From NCBI GenBank assembly GCA_023436925.1, contig JAEZHJ010000043.1, positions 1 through 18,997 on the forward strand: DNA of 18,997 bases, read 5' to 3'. The notes under the pieces are model-generated. The model was given only the letters and a program-made list of their open reading frames with translations, made no database searches and was not told the DNA's origin. Numbering within the stretch: position 1 is the stretch's first letter; every line of letters starts with the position of its first letter. Below are positions 5,860 to 12,901 of this stretch, one piece after another. The stretch comes from Actinomycetes bacterium (GTDB lineage Bacteria; Actinomycetota; Actinomycetes; Propionibacteriales; Propionibacteriaceae). The translations under genes and the position numbers were made by a program.

Positions 5860-6690
5860 TCAGAACAGGATCGTCGCGAACTCTCCCACCTGTTCGTACC
5901 CGACCCGCTCGTAGCAGCGGATCGCCCTGGTGTTGAAGTCGTTCACGTACAGGCAGGCGGTCTGGTACTCGGCCAGGACGTACTCGCTGACCGCGGCGAC
6001 CGCGGGCGCCGACAGGCCGCGTCCGCGCAGGTCGGGATCGAGCCAGACCCCCTGGATCTGGGCCACCTTGCCGCTGGCGGCGCCGATGTCGCTCTTGAAG
6101 ACCACCCGGCCGTCCTCGACGATCCCGAAGGCGCGGCCGGAGTCGACCAGCCAGCGACAGTAGTTGCGGTAGCCGGCCCCGGCGCCCTGGGCCAGCGGAT
6201 CGCTGCCCACCTCCTCGGTGTACATCGCCACCGAGGCCCGCAGATAGGAGGTGAACTCGGCGCCCGAGATCGCCCGGACGCGGTGGTCGACCGGTCCCAC
6301 CGGTTGGCGCGAGAGGGCCATCACAGGCTGGTGCCGGCGCACCTCCCGGACGGCCTGGTAGGAGGTCCCCCAGCGGGCCGCGAGCGCCTGCCACAGCGGC
6401 CAGGCGAGCCAGCTCGGACCGACTATCGACTGACAGGTGCGGCGGCGTCCGGCCGCCTCGACGAAGGCCGGCAGCGCCGACAGGTCGGTCGCGACCGGGA
6501 CCATGTTCGCCCCGACGTGGAGCAGTGCCCGGGGCTGCTCGGCAGGCCAGCCCCAGAGCAGGCCGGCGCTGGTGGGGTTCAGCACGCCGGCATCGACCCG
6601 GGATCCGACGAAGACATTGCAGACCGGGTCAGCGGCCACCAGCTCCCTCACCAGCGGGGTATCCGCCGCGGTGAGGATCCGGGCCGGCAC
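5860..6690 (-). CDS. DUF4081/GNAT-family N-acetyltransferase
   Basis: This 276-residue protein has an N-terminal DUF4081-like half (with V-C-N-V-F-V-G-S-R at about 22-30 and L-W-G-W) and a C-terminal GNAT fold. The acetyl-CoA loop is seen in V-W-L-D-P-D-L-R-G-R-G-L-S (about 216-228), followed by L-Y-V-N-D-F-N-T-R-A-I-R-C-Y-E-R-V-G-Y, the usual GNAT motif B end. The same gene type follows ispG (gcpE) in mycobacteria (Rv2867c), so the position is conserved. The substrate is unknown. The start is GTG at 6690, 3 nt after the ispG stop (TGA-gcg-GTG), so coupling is likely. Length and order are normal for the family. Confidence 0.9.
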   Translation of the reverse strand: MPARILTAADTPLVRELVAADPVCNVFVGSRVDAGVLNPTSAGLLWGWPAEQPRALLHVGANMVPVATDLSALPAFVEAAGRRRTCQSIVGPSWLAWPLWQALAARWGTSYQAVREVRRHQPVMALSRQPVGPVDHRVRAISGAEFTSYLRASVAMYTEEVGSDPLAQGAGAGYRNYCRWLVDSGRAFGIVEDGRVVFKSDIGAASGKVAQIQGVWLDPDLRGRGLSAPAVAAVSEYVLAEYQTACLYVNDFNTRAIRCYERVGYEQVGEFATILF

Positions 6691-6693
6691 CGC

Positions 6694-7842
6694 TCACCCC
6701 ACGCTGACCTGGACGGGACCAGACTCTCCCACCGGCGCGTCGGCTGCCAGCCGGTTCGCCTCGGCGATCAGGGTCTGCACGATCTCGGCCTCGGGAACGG
6801 TCTTGATGACCTCGCCCTTGACGAAGATCTGGCCCTTGCCGTTGCCGGAGGCGACCCCGAGGTCGGCCTCGCGGGCCTCCCCCGGACCGTTGACCACACA
6901 GCCCATCACCGCGACCCGCAGCGGCACCTCCATGCCCTCCAGGCCGGCGGTGACCTCCTCGGCGAGCTTGTAGACGTCCACCTGTGCCCGGCCGCAGGAC
7001 GGGCAGGAGACGATCTCGAGGTGGCGGGGCCGCAGGTTGAGCGACTCCAGGATCTTGATCCCGACCTTGACCTCCTCGGCCGGCGGCGCGGAGAGCGAGA
7101 CCCGGATGGTGTCGCCGATCCCCTTGGCCAGCAGCGCCCCGAAGGCGACCGAGGACTTGATCGTGCCCTGGAAGGCCGGCCCGGCCTCGGTGACGCCGAG
7201 GTGGAGCGGGTAGTCGCAGGCCTGCGAGAGCAGCTCGTAGGCCCGCACCATCACGACCGGGTCGTGGTGCTTGACCGAGATCTTGAAGTCGCGGAAGTCG
7301 TGCTCCTCGAACAGGCTCGCCTCCCACAGCGCCGACTCCACCAGCGCCTCGGCGGTGGGCGAGCCGTACTTGGCGAGCAGCCGCTTGTCGAGCGACCCGG
7401 CGTTGACGCCGATCCGGATCGACACCCCGGCGTCGCTGGCGGCGCGGGCGATCTGCTTGACCTGGTCGTCGAAGGCACGGATGTTGCCGGGGTTGACCCG
7501 GACGGCGGCGCAGCCGGCGTCGATCGCGGCGAAGACGTACTTGGGCTGGAAGTGGATGTCGGCGATCACCGGGATCTGCGACTTCTTGGCGATGATGTGC
7601 AGCACGTCGGCGTCGTCCTGACTGGGGACGGCGACCCGGACGATGTCACACCCGGTCGCGGTCAGCTCGGCGATCTGCTGCAGGGTCCCGTTGATGTCGG
7701 TCGTCTTGGTGGTGGTCATCGACTGGACCGAGATCGGGGCGTCCCCGCCGACCAGCACCTTGCCCACCCTGATCTGCCGGGTCGGTCGCCGGGGGGCGAG
7801 GACAGGCGGCGGTACGGCTGGCATCCCGAGGTTGATGGCCAT
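6694..7842 (-). CDS. ispG: 4-hydroxy-3-methylbut-2-enyl diphosphate synthase
   Basis: IspG (GcpE) performs the penultimate step of the MEP isoprenoid pathway, converting MEcPP to HMBPP with a [4Fe-4S] cluster. The 382-residue protein has the TIM-barrel part (P-I-S-V-Q-S-M-T at about 36-43, A-D-I-H-F-Q-P, V-R-V-N-P-G-N-I) and the cluster ligands Cys280 and Cys283 (C-P-S-C-G-R), Cys315 (M-G-C-V-V-N-G-P-G-E) and the likely Glu322. The ATG at 7842 follows GAGGAG by only 3 nt, a short but usable spacing. It belongs to the dxr-rip1-ispG-GNAT block of Actinomycetota, but here two unrelated genes separate it from rseP. Dxr of the same pathway is about 3.8 kb upstream on the same strand. Confidence 0.97.
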   Translation of the reverse strand: MAINLGMPAVPPPVLAPRRPTRQIRVGKVLVGGDAPISVQSMTTTKTTDINGTLQQIAELTATGCDIVRVAVPSQDDADVLHIIAKKSQIPVIADIHFQPKYVFAAIDAGCAAVRVNPGNIRAFDDQVKQIARAASDAGVSIRIGVNAGSLDKRLLAKYGSPTAEALVESALWEASLFEEHDFRDFKISVKHHDPVVMVRAYELLSQACDYPLHLGVTEAGPAFQGTIKSSVAFGALLAKGIGDTIRVSLSAPPAEEVKVGIKILESLNLRPRHLEIVSCPSCGRAQVDVYKLAEEVTAGLEGMEVPLRVAVMGCVVNGPGEAREADLGVASGNGKGQIFVKGEVIKTVPEAEIVQTLIAEANRLAADAPVGESGPVQVSVG

Positions 7843-7927
7843 GGACTCCTCATTCGTAGCGTCCGCAGCGCCTGGCGGGCGCGCGGTGTGATCCGCTGGC
7901 CAGCCTACCCATCCCCGCCAGTACCAC
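7843..7927 (-). other. AKR-ispG intergenic region
   Basis: This 85-nt stretch separates the AKR stop from the ispG start. It holds a 5-bp inverted repeat (7868-7882), a 10-bp palindrome (7895-7904) and a TAGGCT hexamer on the minus strand (7902-7907) that could be an ispG -10 box about 60 nt upstream of the ATG. None of these is strong alone. The insertion upstream makes a separate ispG promoter here likely. Confidence 0.3.
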
Positions 7928-8938
7928 CTATCCCGACGCCGCGCGTCCCAGCAGGACGTCGATCTCGGCGAGTTCGGCGGCGGTCAGCGGGGGCCGCTGG
8001 AGCGTGCCGGCGTTCTCAAGCGCCTGGCGCGGCGACTTGAAGCCGGGGATCGCGACCGTCATCGGCCCCTGGGCGAGCACCCACGCCAGCGCGCCCTGCA
8101 CCAGGCTGCGGCCGCCGCCGGTGAGGATCTCGCGAACCGCGGCGAGCGCGGCGAGGAAGTCCGGATCCGGCCGGCCGTCGGAGAAGTACCGCACCCAGCT
8201 GTGGCCGCTCCCCCTGACCTCATCGGCCGGCATCCGCGTGGCCGCGCCGTACCGGCCGCTCAGCAGCCCCATCGCCAGCGGCATGTTGGCGATCGTCGCG
8301 ATTCCCGCCTCGGCTGCCACCGCCCGCAGGTCCGGCTGGTCGACGAGTACGTTGAGCTCGTGCTGGACGCTGGCCAGCCGCCACCGCCGGGCGGCGTGGC
8401 GCACCGCGTCCGCCTCCCAGGTGCTCCAGCCATAGGCCCGGATCAGCCCCTCCTGGCGGAGGTCCTCCAGCGTGGCGAAGGCGTCCTCGGCCTGCCCTGT
8501 GGTGGCGTCGCCCAGGTGCAGCTGGTAGAGGTCGATGTAGTCGGTGCGCAGCCTCCGCAGCGAGGCGGCCAGCGCCCGACGGACGTAGCCGCCGGAGGCG
8601 TCGGTGCCGGTGATCGTCCTGGCCTCCGGGTCGATCACGTACCCGAACTTGGTGGCCAGCACCACCTGGTCCCGGCGCCCCGCGACGGCGCGGCCCACCA
8701 CCTCCTCGCTGTGGCCGGTGCCGTAGGCATCCGCTGTGTCGATCAGGCTGACGCCGGCCGTGATCGCCCCCCGGATCGCGCGGATCGACTCGGTGTCGTC
8801 CACCGCGCCGTAGGAATCGGGTCGGCCGTCCAACAGGAAGTGACCGCCGATCGCCCAGCAGCCGAGGCCGATCGGGGACACCTCGATCCCCGAGGCGCCG
8901 AGGGGGCGGTTGAGCAGTGAGGTCATCGTCAAGGTCAT
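7928..8938 (-). CDS. Aldo/keto reductase
   Basis: This 336-residue NAD(P)H-dependent oxidoreductase has an AKR barrel. The catalytic tetrad is Asp67, Tyr72 (D-T-A-D-A-Y-G), Lys97 (L-A-T-K-F-G) and His141 (D-L-Y-Q-L-H). The start G-L-G-C-W-A-I-G-G and the late cofactor loop I-P-G-F-K-S-P-R-Q are also typical. The start is placed at ATG 8938 because AGGAGG lies 8 nt before it; an ATG at 8980 lacks support. It is transcribed divergently from a MocR-type regulator only 46 nt away, which probably controls it. With ispG and rseP on either side, the pair interrupts a conserved block. The substrate is unknown. Pyridoxal reductases of vitamin B6 salvage are AKRs, and MocR regulators sense PLP-linked metabolites, so a B6 role is possible but unproven. 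Confidence 0.9.
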   Translation of the reverse strand: MTLTMTSLLNRPLGASGIEVSPIGLGCWAIGGHFLLDGRPDSYGAVDDTESIRAIRGAITAGVSLIDTADAYGTGHSEEVVGRAVAGRRDQVVLATKFGYVIDPEARTITGTDASGGYVRRALAASLRRLRTDYIDLYQLHLGDATTGQAEDAFATLEDLRQEGLIRAYGWSTWEADAVRHAARRWRLASVQHELNVLVDQPDLRAVAAEAGIATIANMPLAMGLLSGRYGAATRMPADEVRGSGHSWVRYFSDGRPDPDFLAALAAVREILTGGGRSLVQGALAWVLAQGPMTVAIPGFKSPRQALENAGTLQRPPLTAAELAEIDVLLGRAASG

Positions 8939-8974
8939 GAGATGATCCTCCTCGGGCTTTGGCATGGCAGGAAG

Positions 8975-9005
8975 GTCCAATCATATGCAGGTTATCCAGT
9001 CCAAT
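8975..9005. promoter_or_regulatory. Candidate MocR operator and AKR promoter
   Basis: Two identical direct repeats GTCCAAT (8975-8981 and 8999-9005) lie 24 bp apart, roughly two helical turns. On the minus strand TATGAT (8980-8985) matches the consensus -10 box at 5 of 6 positions and overlaps the first repeat, which fits an AKR promoter with a leader of about 35 nt. MocR regulators such as GabR and PdxR are known to bind direct repeats in divergent promoters. The second repeat falls inside the start of the regulator gene. Confidence 0.4.
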
Positions 9006-10355
9006 TTGGGGAGCGACGGACCCCTCCACGCCCGGATCGCGACCGCCGTCCGGGAGTCGATCAGGTCCGGCCGGCTCACCGAGGGCACCCTGCTGCCCCC
9101 CACCCGGGACCTGGCCGCCGATCTCGGCTGCTCACGGTGGGCGGTCACCCAGGCCTACGACCAGCTCGTCGCGGAGGGCTACCTGGAGTCGAAGGTCGGC
9201 TCGGGCACCCGGGTGCGCCACGGGGCGGCTGCGACGGGCGCTGCCACGCCCGGTGCCGTGCGCGCTGCGGTTCCCCGGCTCGACCTCTCCCCCGGCCTGC
9301 CCGACCTGCGGGCCTTCCCCCGGGCCGCCTGGGCACGGGCCTCGCGGGCCGCGCTGGGTGCCGCGTCCCTCCAGGACCTCGGCTACCCGCCGGCGGGCGG
9401 CCACCCGAGGCTGCGGGCCGCCGTCGCCGGCTACCTGACCCGGGTGCGCGGGGCCGTGGTCGATCCGGAGCAGGTCACGATCACGACGGGGATCCGGGAC
9501 GGGGTCGCCGCCGTCGCCGGGGCGCTGGTCGCCGCCGGCCACCGGCGGCTCGCCGTGGAGGACCCCGGCTGGGCCAGGTTGCGGGCCCGGATCGCCGGGA
9601 CGGGGATGGTGCCGGTCCCGGTCGGCGTGGATGCGTCCGGCATGCTCACCGACGCACTCGCCGGCCAGCCGGTCAGAGCGGCGCTGGTCACCCCCGCCCA
9701 CCAGTTCCCCACCGGCGCTGTGCTCGCCCCGCACCGGCGCGCGGCTGCGGTGGACTGGGCGGTGGCGGTCGACGGCCTGCTGATCGAGGACGACTACGAC
9801 GCGGAGTTCCGCTACGACCGCCGACCGGTCGGCACCCTGCAGGGCCTCGCCCCCGACCGGGTGGCCCTGGCCGGCTCGGTCTCGAAGACGCTCGCCCCGG
9901 CGTTACGGCTGGGCTGGGTGGTGACCCCACCGGCGTGGACCGAGCCTGTTCGCGCCCTCGCCGGCGAGGCGGCCCTGCTCGACCAGTTGGCGCTCGCCGA
10001 TTTCCTCGACAGCGGTGGCTACGCCCGCCACCTGCGACTGCTGCGGCGCGGCTACCGGGACCGCAGGGACGCCCTGGTGGCGGAGCTGGAACGCCGGTTG
10101 CCCGGCTGCGCGGTCTCGGGCATCGCCGCCGGGCTGCACCTGACGGTGGACCTGCCGGCCGGCGTCGCGCCGGCCCGAGTGGTGGCCATCGCGGCACAGC
10201 AGGGGCTCGCGGTGATGGATCTGGACAGTTGTCGGACCGCCCCGGACCCGACCCGTCCCGGGCTGGTGCTGGGCTACGGCAACCTCCCGGACCGGGCGGT
10301 CCCGGAGGCGGTGGCGATCCTCGCCGCGGCGGTCAGAACAGCTGCAGCGGGCTGA
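8985..10355 (+). CDS. MocR/GntR-family regulator with aminotransferase-like domain
   Basis: This 456-residue regulator joins an N-terminal GntR winged helix-turn-helix (about residues 12-78, with G-P-L-H-A-R-I-A, L-P-P-T-R-D-L-A-A-D-L-G-C-S-R and E-G-Y-L-E-S-K-V-G-S-G-T) to a fold-type I aminotransferase domain. That domain has Y-P-P-A-G-G-H-P-R-L-R, D-D-Y-D-A-E-F-R-Y-D and the PLP lysine Lys301 in S-V-S-K-T-L-A-P-A-L-R-L-G-W. Such proteins use PLP as a sensor and do not usually catalyse transamination. The start at ATG 8985 has AGGAAGG about 9 nt upstream; ATG 8964 is possible but lacks a ribosome site. It diverges from the AKR gene and its 3' end overlaps the convergent rseP gene by 23 nt. 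Confidence 0.9.
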   Translation: MQVIQSNLGSDGPLHARIATAVRESIRSGRLTEGTLLPPTRDLAADLGCSRWAVTQAYDQLVAEGYLESKVGSGTRVRHGAAATGAATPGAVRAAVPRLDLSPGLPDLRAFPRAAWARASRAALGAASLQDLGYPPAGGHPRLRAAVAGYLTRVRGAVVDPEQVTITTGIRDGVAAVAGALVAAGHRRLAVEDPGWARLRARIAGTGMVPVPVGVDASGMLTDALAGQPVRAALVTPAHQFPTGAVLAPHRRAAAVDWAVAVDGLLIEDDYDAEFRYDRRPVGTLQGLAPDRVALAGSVSKTLAPALRLGWVVTPPAWTEPVRALAGEAALLDQLALADFLDSGGYARHLRLLRRGYRDRRDALVAELERRLPGCAVSGIAAGLHLTVDLPAGVAPARVVAIAAQQGLAVMDLDSCRTAPDPTRPGLVLGYGNLPDRAVPEAVAILAAAVRTAAAG

Positions 10356-11625
10356 TGATGTCGGCCAGGATCAGCGCGACGCCGCTGATCAGCAGCAGGG
10401 CCGCCACCGCGTAGGCGACCGGCAGCAGCCGGGCGGTGTCGAACGGACCCGGGTCGGGGCGTTTGGCCAGCCGGGCGGTCCGGCGGCGCAGCCACTCCCA
10501 GACCGCGCCGAGCATGTGCCCGCCGTCCAGCGGCGGCAGCGGGATCAGGTTGAACACCGCCAGGAACAGGTTGATCGAACCCAGCAGCGAGGCGAAGGTC
10601 ACCGCCTTGGCCTGCCAGGACACGTCGTCCTGGGCAATCACCTGGCCGGCGACCTGGCTGGCGCCGAGAATGCTGATCGGCCCGTACACGTCGCGCGGAC
10701 GTCCGGTGACCATGTCGGCGACCACGTTCCAGACCTTGACCGGGAACTGCACCAGCGCGACCAGGCTCTGGCCGGTCATCGTCGCCATGTCGGAGAGCAC
10801 CTCCCCCGGGCCGCCGGTGGTGAGCACCTGCTGCGGCGACACCCCCAGCCAGCCGGCCGGGACCACCCGGGAGGGGTCCCAGTTGTCCCGGACCCCGGTG
10901 ATCAGGGTGTGGACGGGCGGCAGGTCGAGGGTCGCGCCGTTCCGCTCGACCACGATCCGTGCCTCCCGGTCGAGGTTGTCCCGGATCAGCCCGCTGAGCT
11001 GCTCATAGCTGGTGATCGGCACCCCGTTGAACTCCACGACCCGGTCCCCCGGCTCCAGCCCGGCCTGCGCGGCAGGGGTCTGCGGATCACCCGGTTCGCA
11101 ATTGGTGCGCTGCGCGTCCTGCGGGATGACGCACTGCTGCACCACAGCGATCGTGGTCTGTGGCCGGGCGACCCCGTACAGCCCGGTGATCCCCCAGAAC
11201 AGCAGGAAGGCGATCAGGATGTTCATGAACGGGCCGCCGAACATCACGACCAGCTTCTGCCAGGTCCGCTTCTGGTAGAACAGCCGCTGGTCTGCCACAT
11301 CGGTCGGCGTGATCTGGGACCACTCCTGCTCGCGGGCCGACTCGGCCAGTTCGCGGGTCCGGCCAGCGCCGCCACCTCGCTCGGGGGCTGGCGGGTACAT
11401 CCCCAGCAGCCGGACGTAACCGCCCAGCGGGAAGGCCTTGATGCCGTACTCGGTCTCGCCGCGGGTGGTCGACCACAGTGTCGGGCCGAAGCCGACCATG
11501 TACTGCGGGACCCGGACGCCGAACCGCTTCGCCGGCAGCATGTGGCCCACCTCGTGGAGCGCCACCGACACCATGATCAGGGCGAAGAAGACGATCCCGA
11601 AGGCGATCGTGATCAGGAGGTCCAT
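10333..11625 (-). CDS. rseP: Site-2 intramembrane metalloprotease (RseP/Rip1)
   Basis: This 430-residue membrane zinc protease cleaves substrates, typically anti-sigma factors, inside the membrane. The zinc motif H24-E-V-G-H28 lies in the first membrane helix. A PDZ domain follows (about 150-250, around G-L-E-P-G-D-R-V-V-E-F-N-G), and the third metal ligand is Asp367 in P-L-P-P-L-D-G-G-H. Further hydrophobic segments occur near residues 100-120, 340-365 and at the C-terminus. The mycobacterial counterpart is Rip1 (Rv2869c), also next to dxr. The ATG at 11625 lies within the dxr 3' end (13-nt overlap) and GAGGAGG precedes it by 10 nt; an in-frame start at 11673 is less likely. The 3' end overlaps the convergent MocR gene. 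Confidence 0.95.
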   Translation of the reverse strand: MDLLITIAFGIVFFALIMVSVALHEVGHMLPAKRFGVRVPQYMVGFGPTLWSTTRGETEYGIKAFPLGGYVRLLGMYPPAPERGGGAGRTRELAESAREQEWSQITPTDVADQRLFYQKRTWQKLVVMFGGPFMNILIAFLLFWGITGLYGVARPQTTIAVVQQCVIPQDAQRTNCEPGDPQTPAAQAGLEPGDRVVEFNGVPITSYEQLSGLIRDNLDREARIVVERNGATLDLPPVHTLITGVRDNWDPSRVVPAGWLGVSPQQVLTTGGPGEVLSDMATMTGQSLVALVQFPVKVWNVVADMVTGRPRDVYGPISILGASQVAGQVIAQDDVSWQAKAVTFASLLGSINLFLAVFNLIPLPPLDGGHMLGAVWEWLRRRTARLAKRPDPGPFDTARLLPVAYAVAALLLISGVALILADIISPLQLF

Positions 11626-12788
11626 GCGGCCTGTGCCTCCTCGATCCGTTCGGCGGCGGCCTGCCGGGCCCACTGGTCGGCGCGCAACACTCCGGAGACA
11701 GAGAACTCGCCGAAATCAGGGGCGTCACCGGTCAGCAACCGGTCGACGCAGTGGGCGATCACGTCCACGATCGCGGGGAAGCTCAGCCGGCCCTCGCAGA
11801 AGGCGTCCACGCAGACCTCGTTGGCGGCGTTGTAGACCGCCGGCGCCACGCCCCCCGCCGTTCCGACCCGGCGGGCCAACTCGACCGCCGGGAAGGCGTC
11901 GTCGTCCAGCGGCTCGAAGGTCCAGGCGGTCGCCTGTCGCCAGTCGCAGGGACGGGCGGCGCCGTCGAGCCGGTCGGGCCAGTTCAGGGCGAGCGCGATC
12001 GGCAGCTTCATGTCCGGCGGCGAGCACTGGGCGATCGTGGACCCGTCGATGAACTCGACCATCGAGTGCACCACCGACTGCGGGTGGACGACCACCTCGA
12101 TGTCCTCCAGCGGCACCGAGTAGAGCAGGCCGGCCTCCAGCAGCTCCAGGCCCTTGTTGACCAGGGTGGCGGAGTTGATCGTGATCACCCGCCCCATCGC
12201 CCAGGTCGGGTGGGCCATCGCCTGCTGCCAGGTGACCTGCTCCAGGTCGCTGCGGTCGCGACCCCGGAAGGGACCGCCGGAGGCGGTCAGGATGAGCCGA
12301 CGGACCTCCTGCGCCCGGCCGCAGCGCAGGGCCTGGGCGAAGGCGGAGTGCTCGGAGTCGACCGCGACGATCTGGCCGGGGGCGGCGGCGTCGGTCACCA
12401 GCCTGCCCCCGATCACCAGCGACTCTTTGTTGGCCAAGGCCAGCGTCGTGCCGGCCGCCAGCGTCGCCAGGGTCGGCTCCAGGCCCGCCGCGCCCGTGAT
12501 GGAGTTGAGCACCACGTCGGCGGACACACCGGCCAGCCGGGTCGCCGCGTCGGGGCCCTCCCAGACCTCGGTGCCGGGCAGCGCCGCCCGCACCCGCGCG
12601 GCCGCTGCGGAGTCGCCCACCGCCACCACGCGGGGACGCAACCGGATCGCCTGCTCGACCAACCGGTCGACCGACTGCCCGCCGGCGGCCAGGCCGACCA
12701 CGTCGAACTGGTCCGGACGGGCACTGATGACCTCGACGGCCTGGGTTCCCACCGATCCGGTACTGCCGAGGATCACCACGCTTCGCAC
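11613..12788 (-). CDS. dxr: 1-deoxy-D-xylulose 5-phosphate reductoisomerase
   Basis: Dxr makes MEP from DXP, the first committed step of the MEP pathway. The 391-residue protein has the NADPH-binding loop G8-S-T-G-S-V-G14, the metal and substrate motif V-D144-S-E146-H-S-A-F, the S-G-G-P-F-R-G-R loop and M-G-R-V-I-T-I-N-S-A-T-L-V-N-K-G-L-E. The start GTG 12788 gives V-R-S-V-V-I-L-G, as expected for the family; an in-frame ATG at 12914 would add 42 low-complexity residues and overlap the divergent gene. No Shine-Dalgarno precedes the GTG, but TACACT ends 7 nt upstream, so the mRNA is probably leaderless. It overlaps rseP by 13 nt and shares a pathway with ispG further downstream. Confidence 0.96.
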   Translation of the reverse strand: MRSVVILGSTGSVGTQAVEVISARPDQFDVVGLAAGGQSVDRLVEQAIRLRPRVVAVGDSAAAARVRAALPGTEVWEGPDAATRLAGVSADVVLNSITGAAGLEPTLATLAAGTTLALANKESLVIGGRLVTDAAAPGQIVAVDSEHSAFAQALRCGRAQEVRRLILTASGGPFRGRDRSDLEQVTWQQAMAHPTWAMGRVITINSATLVNKGLELLEAGLLYSVPLEDIEVVVHPQSVVHSMVEFIDGSTIAQCSPPDMKLPIALALNWPDRLDGAARPCDWRQATAWTFEPLDDDAFPAVELARRVGTAGGVAPAVYNAANEVCVDAFCEGRLSFPAIVDVIAHCVDRLLTGDAPDFGEFSVSGVLRADQWARQAAAERIEEAQAAWTS

Positions 12789-12801
12789 GCCGGCCAGTGT
12801 A
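12789..12801 (-). promoter_or_regulatory. Candidate leaderless promoter of dxr
   Basis: On the minus strand TACACT (12796-12801), a very good actinobacterial -10 box, is followed by 7 nt and the GTG start codon. The absence of a ribosome site and this spacing predict a transcript beginning at the GTG. No -35 box is apparent. Confidence 0.55.
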
Positions 12802-12842
12802 TGCCCCGGCCCCCAGCGGCCTCCCGACCGCGGCGCGCCTCG

Positions 12843-12848
12843 TAAGCT
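12843..12848 (+). promoter_or_regulatory. Candidate -10 box of the LOG-family gene
   Basis: TAAGCT fits TANNNT. The nearest ATG (12854) lies 5 nt downstream and opens a 15-codon ORF; the main gene start is 49 nt downstream. It is the only TANNNT match I see in the 109-nt gap on this strand. Confidence 0.4.
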
Positions 12849-12853
12849 TCGCC

Positions 12854-12901
12854 ATGGCGGCAACCGAGGCTCACACCGCCGGCAGGAGAGCGGCTGGATG
12901 A
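12854..12901 (+). CDS. Possible 15-codon leader peptide
   Basis: ATG at 12854 opens M-A-A-T-E-A-H-T-A-G-R-R-A-A-G followed by TGA, whose bases overlap the ATG of the LOG gene in an ATGA junction (12898-12901). It has no ribosome site, but the TAAGCT box 5 nt upstream would make it leaderless. The main gene has its own AGGAG inside this ORF. Translation is unproven, and no run of one amino acid suggests classical attenuation. Confidence 0.3.
   Translation: MAATEAHTAGRRAAG

Noticed and set aside
7868..7904. Possible terminator of the AKR gene
   Set aside because: The inverted repeats here have only 4-5 bp stems, and the 10-bp palindrome leaves no loop. They are too weak to call in DNA this GC-rich.
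6283..8040. 585-codon plus-strand open frame antisense to the GNAT and ispG genes
   Set aside because: The opposite strand holds two clearly recognised proteins with intact catalytic motifs. The frame has no ribosome site and low-complexity composition.
11751..12845. Long plus-strand open frame antisense to dxr
   Set aside because: It is the shadow of dxr, which has all family motifs. Composition of the frame is typical of a reversed high-GC gene.
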